From positions 310,001 to 374,000 of the forward strand of contig CBDCAI010000014.1 in assembly GCA_965213845.1 (NCBI GenBank): a stretch of 64,000 nt of DNA, read 5' to 3'. Position numbers and translations under genes: made by a program. The stretch's first letter is position 1. Every line of letters begins with the position of its first letter. This DNA comes from JBBROS01 sp965213845 (lineage in GTDB: Bacteria; Pseudomonadota; Alphaproteobacteria; Acetobacterales; Acetobacteraceae). Below, one piece after another: positions 34,628 to 43,669 of this stretch. Below the pieces are notes generated by a model that saw only the letters and a list, made by a program, of their open reading frames with translations, was not told the origin of the DNA and did no database searches.

Positions 34628-36838
34628 TTACGCCTTGCCGATGCGGGCGAGGATGTCGGGTGGCAGCTGGAGCTCGGGGTGGGCGGCCTCGACGTCGGCC
34701 GTCAGTGCCGCCGCCTCGTCCAACGCCTGGAGCATGTCGAGCGCCTGCAGCTCCCCCCGGAGGGCCGCGTGCCACAGGCCGGAGCCGGCCGGGCAGGCGT
34801 GGCGCACGCGGGCGAACCGTCCGCGCGCCATCGCCGGCTCGCCCGTCGGGCGGCCCCAGCTGCCGGTCTGCACGTCCAGCACGGCCAGCGCGAAGACGGT
34901 GTCGCGTTCCTGGTCCGACATGGCCCGCACGATGCCGGGCTGGCTGAACGGGGCGGCCCCCAGGCCGGACCGTGCGGCGACGGTGCGCGCCGTGTCGTAC
35001 TGCCCGGCGTTCACCAGCGTGCTGAGCGTCCATTGCGCCACGTCCAGCTCCGGGTGCGCGGTCCAGACGGCTTCGGCCAAGGCTGCGATCGCCTCCTTGT
35101 CGCCCAGCAGGCCCAGCGCCTGGGCCTCGCCCCGCAGCGCCGCCCACCACAGGCCGCTGCCCGGCGGTGCGGAGGACCGCACCCGCTTCATGCGGCTGCG
35201 GGCCAGGGCGGGATTGCCGACCGGCTTCTCGTCGGGCCCGACCTCCGCATCCAGGATCGCCAGACAGAACAGCGCATCCCGCTCCGCCTCCGGCAGCGGG
35301 GCGCCGGGCGGGGCGAAGCCCTCCGAGTCGAGACGGAGGTCCCGCACGAGGGCCCGCGCCGGCCCGTACTGGCCGGCATTGACCAGGTTCGTCATGGCCC
35401 GCAGCGCGATGGACCGCTTGCGTGCGACGCCGCCGTTGGGGGCGGGGGGCAGGGAAGCGAGCCGGGCCCCGAGGTCCGGGCTGCCGGCATCCGCGGCGCA
35501 GAGCAGGGCCTCGGCGGAGGAGGTCCAGCCGATATCCTCGGTCTGCCCGTCCTCCATCGCCAGTTCACCGAGCGCGCGGCGCATGGCGTCCGCGGCCTCG
35601 GACGACAGCAGGAACAGCGCCTCCAGCCCCGGGCGCGGCGTGCCCCCGGCCAGGCGGCGGATGGCCCGGCCATACAGCAGGCCGCCGAGGTTGAGCGGGA
35701 CCAGCCGCGCCATCTCCTCCAGGCTGCAGGTGGCGATGGCGGGCGGCAAGACCGTCAGGGCGTCGATCGCCAGGCCGTACCGGGCGCGGCACGCCGGCAC
35801 CAGCAGCGCCCAGGCGCGGTCGGCCGCGTCCATGTCGCCGTCGTTCACGCTTTCGGTGAAGGCGCGGCCGGCATAGGCGATGAACAGGTCGCTGGTCGGG
35901 TCGACGGCCGTAGCCCGGCGCTCCAGGTGCTGGCGCAGGGCCAGGCGGAGCCGGGACCGGTCCTGCTCCAGCGCCAACGGCGCGTCGCTGGCGAAGGCCA
36001 CCAGGGAATGGCTGTCGATCGAGACCTCTACATGGGCGAACCCGGCCTGGTGCAGCAGGGTCGAGAGGCTCCTGGGGTTCTGGATGACCAGGTGCAGGCT
36101 GGGCGACAGCAGCGGGATGATGATGCCGGGCGGCGTGTCCGGCCCGATATCGTCGCCGTTCGGCGTGGTCAGCACCAGCACGCCCCCCGGCTTCAGCATG
36201 GCGCGCAGCGTACGGACGAAGGCGCTGGGCGAGGTGACGTGCTCGATCACCTCGGACCCCATCACCACGTCCATCGTGCCGCGCGCCTCGTCGTCGTCGC
36301 GCAGGTAGCGCAGCTCGATCGGCAGGCCCAGCGCGTCGCGGCCCAGCGCGGCCAGTGGGGCCGGGTCGATGCCGATGCCGCGCCAGCCGTTGGTGTTGAG
36401 CGCGAAGTCGAGGCCGAAGCCGTAGCCGCAGCCGACCTCCATGTAGGCGGAGCCGCGCGGCTGACGAAGCTGGGCGAGGGGCTTCGTGATCAGGCTGACG
36501 CCGGCGCCCTGCTGCACGTAGAACGGCACGCGGCCGCGGTTGTTCAGCGCGGGCTCCGCGTAGTCGGGCGGCACCTGGCTGTCGTAGAAATGGGCGGTGC
36601 AGTCGGGGCAGTGCAGCACGCGCAGGCGCTTGGCCGGGTTGTCCGGCAGCTGCACGTCGACCGTCAGGACGAAGCTTTTGGGCTGCAGGCTGCCACAGTT
36701 GGGGCACGGCATGGTGCGCAGGGCCTCGGGCAGCGGCTCGCCGTCGGCATGGAAGCGGATGGTGGGGGGCTGGACGATGCTGGGCAGCGGCCGGGGGGAC
36801 ATGGCCAGCGTCGTGGACGACGGGGGTTCGGGGGTCAT
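34628..36838 (-). CDS. SAM methyltransferase with zinc ribbon and duplicated C-terminal domain
   Basis: I start at ATG 36838 (736 residues); open frame upstream overlaps the next gene and looks like shadow. Residues 45-80 form a CxxC...CxxC zinc ribbon (C45, C48, C77, C80). Residues ~128-275 are a Rossmann SAM methyltransferase: MEVGCGYGFGLDF (E134-G140), MGSEVIEHV and MLKPGGVLVLTTPNGD, like UbiG/class I sugar or glycan methyltransferases. The C-terminal ~480-727 is a tandem duplication: LVNAGQYGPARAL and LVNAGQYDTARTV open two ~120-residue halves that each contain a G-SGLW-x-AALRGE-x-QAL segment. It is the first gene of the RgpF unit and probably modifies the same glycan. Confidence 0.82.
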   Translation of the reverse strand: MTPEPPSSTTLAMSPRPLPSIVQPPTIRFHADGEPLPEALRTMPCPNCGSLQPKSFVLTVDVQLPDNPAKRLRVLHCPDCTAHFYDSQVPPDYAEPALNNRGRVPFYVQQGAGVSLITKPLAQLRQPRGSAYMEVGCGYGFGLDFALNTNGWRGIGIDPAPLAALGRDALGLPIELRYLRDDDEARGTMDVVMGSEVIEHVTSPSAFVRTLRAMLKPGGVLVLTTPNGDDIGPDTPPGIIIPLLSPSLHLVIQNPRSLSTLLHQAGFAHVEVSIDSHSLVAFASDAPLALEQDRSRLRLALRQHLERRATAVDPTSDLFIAYAGRAFTESVNDGDMDAADRAWALLVPACRARYGLAIDALTVLPPAIATCSLEEMARLVPLNLGGLLYGRAIRRLAGGTPRPGLEALFLLSSEAADAMRRALGELAMEDGQTEDIGWTSSAEALLCAADAGSPDLGARLASLPPAPNGGVARKRSIALRAMTNLVNAGQYGPARALVRDLRLDSEGFAPPGAPLPEAERDALFCLAILDAEVGPDEKPVGNPALARSRMKRVRSSAPPGSGLWWAALRGEAQALGLLGDKEAIAALAEAVWTAHPELDVAQWTLSTLVNAGQYDTARTVAARSGLGAAPFSQPGIVRAMSDQERDTVFALAVLDVQTGSWGRPTGEPAMARGRFARVRHACPAGSGLWHAALRGELQALDMLQALDEAAALTADVEAAHPELQLPPDILARIGKA

Positions 36839-36933
36839 GGGCGGAGTTTTCGGCGGTTGGCACGCCGGTGGCAAGGCTGGCGCCGGGGCAGGCGGCCCCC
36901 GGCAGGCCCCCGGCAGACCTGCGGCGCCCGTGG

Positions 36934-38268
36934 CTACCCGGCAGCGTCTGGGGCGGTGGCCAGGGGGCGGCCGATGCCGCGGTATTCGAGCCCGGCGGCT
37001 GCCATGGCGCGGGGATCGAACACGTTGCGCAGGTCCATGATCAGCGTGCCGCGCATGGTCGCCTTGAGCCGCTCCGGCGACAGCGCCCGGAAGTCGTTCC
37101 ATTCCGTGACGATCACCAGGACGTCGGCCTGCTGGGCGGCGTCGTAGGCATCCGTGCAGTAGGTGACCGACTCGGGCAGCATGGACCTGGCATGACCCAT
37201 GCCGACCGGGTCGAAGGCGCGGATATGGGCGCCTTCCTCGGCCAGGCGGCTGATGATGGGCACGCTGGGCGCGTCGCGCATGTCGTCGGTCTCGGGCTTG
37301 AAGGTGAGGCCGAGCACGGCGATGGTCTTCTCGTGGACGCTGCCGCCGCACGCCTGGATGATGCGGGCGGCCATGCTGGACTTGCGGGCGTCGTTGACCT
37401 GCACCGTGGCTTCCACCAGGCGGGAGGGGGCGCCCCAGTCCTGGGCGATCCGCATCAGCGCCAGGGTGTCCTTCGGGAAGCAGCTGCCGCCGAAGCCGGG
37501 CCCCGCGTGCAGGAACTTGCGGCCGATGCGGCCATCGAGGCCGATACCGCGGGCGACGTCGTGCACGTCGGCGCCCACCTTCTCGCACAGGTCGGCCATC
37601 TCGTTGATGAAGGTCACCTTCATGGCCAGGAAGGCGTTGGCGGCGTATTTCGTCAGCTCCGCCGTTTCGAGCGCGGTGAACAGGATCGGCGCCTCGATCA
37701 GGTACAACGGGCGATACAGGCGGCGCAGCACGGCGCGGGCCCGTTCGCTTTCGGTGCCGATGACCACGCGGTCGGGCCGCATGAAGTCGCCGATGGCGCT
37801 GCCTTCGCGCAGGAACTCGGGGTTGCTGGCGACGTCGAACTCGATGTCCGGCCGGGCGCGGCGCATGACCTCGGCGATGCGGCGGCCGGTGCCGACCGGG
37901 ACGGTGGACTTGGTCACGATGACCGCGTAGCCGCTCAGCGCCTTCGCGACCTGCTCGGCGGCGGCGTTGACGTAGGAGACGTCGGCGTGGCCATCGCCCC
38001 GCCGGGTGGGGGTTCCAACGGCGATGAAGACCGCTTCGGCGCCCTGGACGGCGGCAGCCAGGTCGTCGCCGAAGCTGAGGCGGCCGGCGGCGACGTTGTC
38101 GGCGACGAGGCGGTCGAGCCCGGGCTCGTAGATCGGCATCCGGCCTTCGCGGAGAGCGCCCAGCTTGACGGGATCGACCTCGACGACGGCGACCTCCACC
38201 CCGAGATCGGCGAAGCAGGCGCCGGAGACGAGGCCGACATAGCCGCCGCCGATCATGGCAATACGCAA
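36934..38268 (-). CDS. ugd: UDP-glucose 6-dehydrogenase (UDP-GlcDH)
   Basis: The 444-residue NAD-dependent dehydrogenase oxidises UDP-glucose to UDP-glucuronate. The start TTG 38268 behind GGAGGGAC gives MRIAMIGGGYVGLVSGACF; an ATG at 38256 is 4 codons inside. Family marks are the Rossmann entry, YANAFLAMKVTFINEMADL, the active-site segment GFGGSCFPKDTLALM with the catalytic Cys near 265, and LGLTFKPETDDMRDAPS. Product feeds glycan synthesis, consistent with the adjacent methyltransferase and RgpF-like genes. Confidence 0.95.
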   Translation of the reverse strand: MRIAMIGGGYVGLVSGACFADLGVEVAVVEVDPVKLGALREGRMPIYEPGLDRLVADNVAAGRLSFGDDLAAAVQGAEAVFIAVGTPTRRGDGHADVSYVNAAAEQVAKALSGYAVIVTKSTVPVGTGRRIAEVMRRARPDIEFDVASNPEFLREGSAIGDFMRPDRVVIGTESERARAVLRRLYRPLYLIEAPILFTALETAELTKYAANAFLAMKVTFINEMADLCEKVGADVHDVARGIGLDGRIGRKFLHAGPGFGGSCFPKDTLALMRIAQDWGAPSRLVEATVQVNDARKSSMAARIIQACGGSVHEKTIAVLGLTFKPETDDMRDAPSVPIISRLAEEGAHIRAFDPVGMGHARSMLPESVTYCTDAYDAAQQADVLVIVTEWNDFRALSPERLKATMRGTLIMDLRNVFDPRAMAAAGLEYRGIGRPLATAPDAAG

Positions 38269-38352
38269 ACCCAGTCCCTCCGCTTCAGGCCCGCGCAATG
38301 CACCACATCGCGCCGCAGAGTGCCAGAGAGGCCGGCCCGCCCGAGCGGTGGG

Positions 38353-38781
38353 TCATCCATCGCGGGCCAGGCCGTGGGTGACGGTCTCGTCGAGGGCACG
38401 CGCCTCGCGTCGCGCGCGGTCGGCCTGGTCGGCGATGCGGCGCTCGGCGGCGAGTTGCTCCACCGATTCGAGGGCGGTGCGGGAAGCCGCGAGGTCGGCA
38501 CGGCAGCGGGCCACCTCCGCTTCCTGCCGTTCGTGCCACAGCCTGGCCTGCGTCGCCCGCTGCCGGGCCGCAGGCAGCCAGGCCGCGAACGCCTCGACCA
38601 GGCGGTCGTCACCCAACGGATCGGCCGCGAGGCCGGTCTCCTGCTGGATCGCCTGCTCGGCGCGCCGGGCGACCTCGTCGGCCGAGACGGCGGCGGCGAT
38701 GGCGGTCGTCAGCGCCCGCCGGGCGGCGTCGACGGCGCGGCGCCGAAGGCCGATGATGGATTGCAGGGTGTCATGCGGCAT
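38353..38781 (-). CDS. fliJ: Flagellar export chaperone FliJ-like coiled coil
   Basis: The 142-residue protein is almost entirely alpha-helical, rich in Ala, Arg, Glu and Gln with heptad spacing, typical of FliJ, which binds export-gate proteins and FliI. It begins at ATG 38781 and overlaps the fliI stop by 11 bp, the standard order. The sequence alone is weakly conserved, so context carries the call. Confidence 0.8.
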   Translation of the reverse strand: MPHDTLQSIIGLRRRAVDAARRALTTAIAAAVSADEVARRAEQAIQQETGLAADPLGDDRLVEAFAAWLPAARQRATQARLWHERQEAEVARCRADLAASRTALESVEQLAAERRIADQADRARREARALDETVTHGLARDG

Positions 38782-40150
38782 TCGGCTGGTCTTCCATGGC
38801 GTGGCGAAGGCGACGGAACGCCTCCTCGAGAGGGGCCTGCTCCGGCGCGCCGTGTCCCGCGCGGCCCTGCCGCAGCAGCGACTCGATCCGGGGGGCGAGG
38901 CGTAGGGCGCGGTCGGACTGTTCGTCCGCGCCCGGCTGGTAGGCGCCGAGGCGGACGAGGTCGGCCAGCTCGGCCTTGACGGACAGGATGGCGCGTGCCT
39001 GCTGCACCAGGATGGCCTCCGACGGGTCGAGGCAGCCAGGCACGGTGCGCGACAGGGAGCGTTCCACGTCGACGGCCGGGTATCGCCCGGCCTCGGCGAT
39101 GCGGCGGTCGAGCACGGCATGGCCGTCCAGGATTCCGCGCACCGCATCGGCCACAGGCTCGTTGTGGTCGTCGCCTTCCACCAGGACGGTGAACAGCCCG
39201 GTGATGCTGCCGGACCCGGTGCCGGGCCCGGCCCGTTCCAGCAGGCAAGGCAGCTCGGCGAAGACGCTGGGCGGGTAGCCCCGGGTGGCCGGCGGCTCGC
39301 CGTTGGCGAGGCCGATCTCCCGCAGCGCCATGCAGAAGCGGGTGACGCTGTCCATCAGCAGCAGGACGGAGCGGCCCTGGTCGCGGAAATGCTCGGCGAC
39401 GGTCATCGCGGCATAGGCCGCCTCCCTCCGCAGCAACGAGGCCTGGTCCGACGTCGCGACGACGACGACCGAGCGGGGCATGGCCGGGCCGAGGTCGTCC
39501 TCGATGAACTCCCGCACCTCCCGCCCGCGTTCGCCGACGAGCGCGAGCACGACCACGTCGCACTGGGCCTGCTGGGCGAGCATGGCCAGGAGGGTCGACT
39601 TCCCGACGCCCGACCCGGCGAACAGGCCGAGCCTCTGGCCGGTGCGGCACGTGACGAACAGGTCGAGCACACGGACGCCGAGGCCCAGGCGTGCGCCGAG
39701 CCGGGCGCGGGAGGCGGCAGGCGGCGGCAGGGCGCGCGTGGGGCGAGGGCGGCCGCGCGGCAGCGCGCCCTTGCCGTCCAGAGGGTTGCCGGTGGGATCG
39801 ATGATCCGGCCGAGCCATGTGTCGTGCACGGGCAGCCCGGCCGGCTCGGCGGCGGCCGCGTGTCCCAAGGCAAGCGTGACGGGGGCGCCCGGCCCGATGC
39901 CGGCGAGCGGTCCGAAGGCCATGGCGCGGGCGCGTCCGTCTTTGAAGCTCGTGATCTCGGCCGCGACCGGCGGGCCGTTCCGGGCATGGAGCCGGACACG
40001 GTCGCCGATGGCGAGAAGCCGGTCGAGGCCGGCGACCTCGAGCCCGAGGCCCTGAAGGTCGGCAACCCGGCCGCGCGCCTCGGGCGTGCCGCACGCGTCG
40101 GTCTGCATCACGGCTTGCAGGAGGCGGTCGACAACCAGGGATTGTTTCAT
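38771..40150 (-). CDS. fliI: Flagellum-specific ATPase FliI
   Basis: The 459-residue hexameric ATPase powers or assists flagellar type III export. Walker A is AGSGVGKST near 178-186. Walker B is SVLLLMDSVTRFCMA and the family box RGYPPSVFAELP follows. Residues 1-90 are the N-terminal beta barrel. It is followed by fliJ and divergent to ctrA, a known alphaproteobacterial arrangement; flhA and fliK are absent from the window. Confidence 0.95.
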   Translation of the reverse strand: MKQSLVVDRLLQAVMQTDACGTPEARGRVADLQGLGLEVAGLDRLLAIGDRVRLHARNGPPVAAEITSFKDGRARAMAFGPLAGIGPGAPVTLALGHAAAAEPAGLPVHDTWLGRIIDPTGNPLDGKGALPRGRPRPTRALPPPAASRARLGARLGLGVRVLDLFVTCRTGQRLGLFAGSGVGKSTLLAMLAQQAQCDVVVLALVGERGREVREFIEDDLGPAMPRSVVVVATSDQASLLRREAAYAAMTVAEHFRDQGRSVLLLMDSVTRFCMALREIGLANGEPPATRGYPPSVFAELPCLLERAGPGTGSGSITGLFTVLVEGDDHNEPVADAVRGILDGHAVLDRRIAEAGRYPAVDVERSLSRTVPGCLDPSEAILVQQARAILSVKAELADLVRLGAYQPGADEQSDRALRLAPRIESLLRQGRAGHGAPEQAPLEEAFRRLRHAMEDQPNAA

Positions 40151-40206
40151 GGTGGACGATGTTCCGGGCTTGATAGACGTAACCTGCCTGAGTTGGGGCA
40201 GTCAGG

Positions 40207-40234
40207 CTAGTATGTCTCAATCTTAGGACGTAAG
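40207..40234 (-). promoter_or_regulatory. Possible promoter for fliI
   Basis: On the minus strand CTTACG and TACTAG are separated by 16 nt, with the predicted start ~55 bp before the fliI ATG. Hexamers match poorly; no sigma-54 site was seen. Confidence 0.25.
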
Positions 40235-40248
40235 ACGGCGACAAAGCG

Positions 40249-40278
40249 TTGGACAAATACATCCACAGGTTGCATTGT
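40249..40278 (+). promoter_or_regulatory. Possible promoter for ctrA
   Basis: TTGGAC and CATTGT are separated by 18 nt, ~34 bp before the ctrA ATG. No TTAA-N7-TTAA CtrA box or GANTC methylation site is visible in the 160-bp gap. Confidence 0.25.
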
Positions 40279-40311
40279 TCTCATCACCAAGGTGTGAAGG
40301 AGCAGGCGAGA

Positions 40312-41055
40312 ATGCGGGTTCTGATCGTCGAAGAGGATGGGCTGTCCAGCAAAGCGTTGACCCACCTGCTCCGCTTCAACGGGGTGATCGTGGACGAGAT
40401 CGATCGGGGGGATGAGGCGCTGGAGCTGGTGAAGCATTACGATTACGACATCGTCTTGTCGGACCTGATCCTGCCGGACATGGAGGGGTATGACCTGGTG
40501 CGGCGGATGCGCTCGGCGCGGATCGAGACGCCGGTGATCGTGCAGTCGGCCCTGGTGCGGCCGCAGGCGCGGGTTCGGGCCTTTGCGGTGGGTGCCGACG
40601 ATTTCATCACCAAGCCGATCGACCACGAGGAGCTGTTCGCACGCATCCAGGCGATCGTCCGCCGCAGCAAGGGATACAGCCAGCCGACGCTGCGCTGCGG
40701 CCTGGTGCAGCTAAGCCTGGACAGCCGGGAGGTGACGGTCGGCGCGAAGCCGGTGCACCTGACGGGCAAGGAGTATGCGATCCTGGAGCTGCTGGTGCTT
40801 CGGAAGGGCATGGTGCTGACCAAGGAGGTGTTCCTGAACCATCTGTATGGCGGCATGGATGAACCGGAGGTGAAGATCATCGACGTGTTCATCTGCAAGT
40901 TGCGCAAGAAGCTGGCCGAGGCGGGGGCGCCGAACGTGATCGGCACCGTGTGGGGCCGGGGCTACATGGTGCGCGACATGTCGAGCCATCCCATGCTGGC
41001 GACCGCGGCGCCGCGGCAGGAGGCCATGCCGGTCTATGCTGCTGCCTCTGCCTGA
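40312..41055 (+). CDS. ctrA: Cell-cycle response regulator CtrA
   Basis: The 247-residue protein starts at ATG 40312 behind AAGGAGCAGGCGAGA. It is an OmpR-type regulator: receiver ~1-120 with the phospho-acceptor D51 (DIVLSDLILPDM) and the winged helix ~130-225. The block LTGKEYAILELLVLRKG, then LTKEVFLNHLYGGMDEPEVK and IDVFICKLRKKL, is diagnostic of CtrA. CtrA controls replication start and flagellar/motility genes. It is divergent from fliI. The C-terminus ends QEAMPVYAAASA, different from the Caulobacter tail. Confidence 0.95.
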   Translation: MRVLIVEEDGLSSKALTHLLRFNGVIVDEIDRGDEALELVKHYDYDIVLSDLILPDMEGYDLVRRMRSARIETPVIVQSALVRPQARVRAFAVGADDFITKPIDHEELFARIQAIVRRSKGYSQPTLRCGLVQLSLDSREVTVGAKPVHLTGKEYAILELLVLRKGMVLTKEVFLNHLYGGMDEPEVKIIDVFICKLRKKLAEAGAPNVIGTVWGRGYMVRDMSSHPMLATAAPRQEAMPVYAAASA

Positions 41056-41097
41056 AGGGGGTCCCAGACACGGGGCGTCGGGCCTGGTCCTCCGCGG

Positions 41098-42954
41098 TCA
41101 AAACAGGCCGTGGAGGAACCAGGACAGATCGCCCGTGCGGGGATCGAGGCCATTGCCGTTCCTGAACAGCCAGAAGCGCCGCCCTTTCTCGTCCTCGACC
41201 TGGAAGTAGTCCCGAACGGACAAGCCCTCCGCCTCATGGCGCCACCACTCGCCATGGATGCGTTCGGGCCCATCGGCCCGGCGGATGCGGTGGCGATGCC
41301 GGCGCCAGGTGAAGGCCACAGGCGGTTGGTCCGGGAGCGCGGCCAGGGCCTCGACAGGGCGTGGCGGATCGAACAGCCGGGCCGGCGCCTCGAGACGATC
41401 CGGCCAGGGCACCGCGCCCTTCGCATCGAGACAAGGCGGGCGACGCCAGGGGCGCCTCCATGGGGCAGCGGACAGGGCCGCTGGCTGACGTCCCGATCCG
41501 TCCTGCAATCGCCGAGGGTCCTGCCGTTCGGGAGCCCGGCTTGCCCCGAAAGCGAGCCAAGCCACCGGCCCAGAGCCCGGCCCAGAGCCCGGCCCAGAGC
41601 CCGGTCCTGACTCAGGCCCCGACTCAGGCTCCCCCGACTCAGGTCCGGAGGTCAGCGCCCCCATCTCCTGCCCCGGCTCCTGCCCCGGCTGCTGCGCCGG
41701 CTCGGGCGCCAGGGGGCGAGGCTCCTCCGGGTTCGAGCAACCCATCGACTGTCGCCGGACCATCCGCTCCGGGATCGCGCTCTCGACGGCGGCCGTCCGA
41801 TAGACGTGGTCCGGCCCCAGCCGGTTCACCAGGCGGTCGACCAGGCGCCCCGTATCGACCCGGCCGGCTTCCTCCTGCTGCGTCCATCGTGCCGGTTGGG
41901 CCAGCGAGACCACCAGGCGCATCGCCTCCACCCCAAGCCCGGGATCCACCGTCTCCAGCCGCTCCTCCAGCAGCCGGGCCAAATGGCGGGCATCGCGCAT
42001 CGGCCGCGCCGTGCCGATCCTGATCGCCACGACCTGCGCGTCCACCCGTTCGAACAGCAGGTCCAGCTGCCGGGCGCCCAGCCCCGCCTGCTCCATCTCC
42101 GTGCAGAGCGGCCCGGTCAGGGCGGCGATGGCGACCTTGAACGCCTCGGCCGTGATCAGCGGCTCGAGGAAGCTCAGGCGGCGTTGCAGGACGTGCTCGG
42201 GCGGCAAGGCGGCCAGCGGCTCGTGCACGTGGCCCTGCACCTGGTCCAGCCGCAGCCCGGGCAGGGGGCCGAAGCGCCGGGCCAGCAGGGCGCGGGGGAT
42301 GCGGGCCAGATGCCGCACCTCCTCGAAGCCGAGCCGGCGCAGGGTCGCCTCCATCTCGGGCGGGATCCGCAGGGACGCGACCGGCAGGGTGGCCAAGGCT
42401 GCCCCCTGCGTGCCGGGCGCGGCGACGACCGGGTCCGCGCCCGGCATGCGGGGGGCGGCATGGCGGGCCAGGGCATGGGCCGCCCCTGGCGTATCCGCGG
42501 CGGCCGCCCGCGCCTGCAGGCCGTCCCGCCGCAGCCGCGCCACCAGGCGGTGCAGCAGCGCCGCCTCGTCGCCGAACAGGTGGGCGCAGCCCGTGATGTC
42601 CAGCCACAGGCCGTCCGCCCCATCCACCGAAACCAGGGGCGTGGTCCGCTGGCACCAGCGCGCCAGGCGGTGCAAGGCCTCGGCGTCGGCGTCGGGCGCG
42701 GCTTCGGCCACGTGCAGCCCCGGCACCACCGCCAGCGCCTGCGCCACCGCCATCCCGGTCCGCAACCCCAGCGACGCCGCCAAGGGATCCAGGGCGGCGA
42801 TCACGCGGCGGCGTCCGTCGTGCAGCGCCGTCACCACGGGCGTGTCGGGCGAAGGGGTCTCGTGAGAAGAGGCGTCAGGCGGCGTATGGGGCGAGGGGCG
42901 TCGCAGCCGATCGGTCGACCAGTGGGGAAACCAAACCGAGACGACCCGTCGCAT
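41098..42954 (-). CDS. imuB: ImuB, Y-family-like DNA polymerase subunit
   Basis: The 618-residue protein resembles Y-family polymerases but lacks full catalytic acidic residues, as known for ImuB. It works with ImuA and DnaE2 in error-prone repair. MRRVVSVWFPHWSTDRLRR is the typical start, and WLDITGCAHLFGDEAALL follows. Little-finger-like residues run to ~370. A low-complexity linker (GSGPGSGPGSGP) near 440-470 is coded by 12-bp repeats. C-terminal RDYFQVEDEKGRRFWLFRNG is conserved in ImuB. It overlaps imuA by 80 bp. dnaE2 is not downstream; ctrA follows instead. Confidence 0.9.
   Translation of the reverse strand: MRRVVSVWFPHWSTDRLRRPSPHTPPDASSHETPSPDTPVVTALHDGRRRVIAALDPLAASLGLRTGMAVAQALAVVPGLHVAEAAPDADAEALHRLARWCQRTTPLVSVDGADGLWLDITGCAHLFGDEAALLHRLVARLRRDGLQARAAAADTPGAAHALARHAAPRMPGADPVVAAPGTQGAALATLPVASLRIPPEMEATLRRLGFEEVRHLARIPRALLARRFGPLPGLRLDQVQGHVHEPLAALPPEHVLQRRLSFLEPLITAEAFKVAIAALTGPLCTEMEQAGLGARQLDLLFERVDAQVVAIRIGTARPMRDARHLARLLEERLETVDPGLGVEAMRLVVSLAQPARWTQQEEAGRVDTGRLVDRLVNRLGPDHVYRTAAVESAIPERMVRRQSMGCSNPEEPRPLAPEPAQQPGQEPGQEMGALTSGPESGEPESGPESGPGSGPGSGPGSGPVAWLAFGASRAPERQDPRRLQDGSGRQPAALSAAPWRRPWRRPPCLDAKGAVPWPDRLEAPARLFDPPRPVEALAALPDQPPVAFTWRRHRHRIRRADGPERIHGEWWRHEAEGLSVRDYFQVEDEKGRRFWLFRNGNGLDPRTGDLSWFLHGLF
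41571..41606 (+). repeat. Three 12-bp tandem units in imuB
   Basis: Three CAGAGCCCGGCC-like units (last one slightly changed) followed by GACTCAGG-rich variants encode the Gly/Ser/Pro linker on the minus strand. Confidence 0.75.
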
Positions 42955-43654
42955 CGCACGCCTCCATGATCCAACCCCCGGTCTGTCCGCCCCGGCACCG
43001 CGTCAGCTCCAGCCGCCATCGCATGCGCCCCAAGCCTGGAGGTGCCCCACCTGGAGGTGCCCCACCTGGAGATGCCGCATGCGCGCCGGAAGGCTCGGGC
43101 CCGATGCGCCAGCGCGTCACGGCGGCGACCGCGCCCTCGGCCTGGGATTGGCGCCCCAGCGAGCGGCGCAGCATCAGGGCAAAGGCGCCCCCGGCCTGCG
43201 CCGCCAGATGCAGGCGCCGCGACGCCGTGAGCGTGACCCGGGCCGACACCTCGGCCACCACCCCGGCAAGGCCCGGATGCTGCAGGCCTTCCTCCATGAG
43301 CAGGAGTGCGGTGTCGTGCTGCGCCTCGGCATAGATCACGCGGTCCGGGTGCAGCCCGGCGGCGGCGAGGGCCGGGGCGAACAGGTCCTGCCGTTCCAGC
43401 ACCCACAGCACGGGGCCGGGGCGCCGGGCCAGGATGCCGGCGGCGAACAACGCCGGGGCGGCCGCGAACTCCTGGTCGATGCCGGTTCCCGAAATCTCGT
43501 GCAGGGCGCCCAGGGGCAGTCCCCCGCCGGGAAGGGCGGCATCGAGCTCCGGCACCCCGAACGGCAGGACCCCGGCCTCGTTCGCGACTCCGGCACGCTC
43601 GATCCGTGCCACGGTGGCGCGGAGCTGCTCGAGGGTGGAGAGGGGCGCGTTCAT
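42875..43654 (-). CDS. imuA: ImuA, RecA-like mutagenesis cassette protein
   Basis: The 259-residue protein has the ImuA start LPFGVPELDAALPGGGLPLGALHEISG (a RecA-like entry without a classic Walker A), then GPVLWVLERQDLFAPALAAAGL. ImuA partners ImuB and DnaE2 in SOS mutagenesis. A GAPPG repeat near 205-215 is coded by 15-bp tandem units. The ATG at 43654 lies directly against a GTTC-N7-GTTC LexA box. The 3' end overlaps imuB. Confidence 0.9.
   Translation of the reverse strand: MNAPLSTLEQLRATVARIERAGVANEAGVLPFGVPELDAALPGGGLPLGALHEISGTGIDQEFAAAPALFAAGILARRPGPVLWVLERQDLFAPALAAAGLHPDRVIYAEAQHDTALLLMEEGLQHPGLAGVVAEVSARVTLTASRRLHLAAQAGGAFALMLRRSLGRQSQAEGAVAAVTRWRIGPEPSGAHAASPGGAPPGGAPPGLGRMRWRLELTRCRGGQTGGWIMEACDATGRLGLVSPLVDRSAATPLAPYAA
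43035..43079 (+). repeat. Three 15-bp tandem units in imuA
   Basis: Three CCTGGAGGTGCCCCA-type units (third diverged) code for the Gly-Ala-Pro-Pro-Gly run on the minus strand. Confidence 0.75.
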
Positions 43655-43669
43655 GTTCCTAATTTGTTC
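43655..43669 (-). promoter_or_regulatory. LexA (SOS) operator of imuAB
   Basis: GTTC-CTAATTT-GTTC on the plus strand (GAAC-N7-GAAC on the coding strand) exactly matches the alphaproteobacterial LexA motif GTTC-N7-GTTC. It abuts the imuA ATG, so LexA would cover the start site and repress until DNA damage. Confidence 0.85.

Noticed and set aside
36839..37588. N-terminal extension of the methyltransferase frame
   Set aside because: The extra 250 residues overlap ugd and are shadow sequence; ATG 36838 gives the proper N-terminus.
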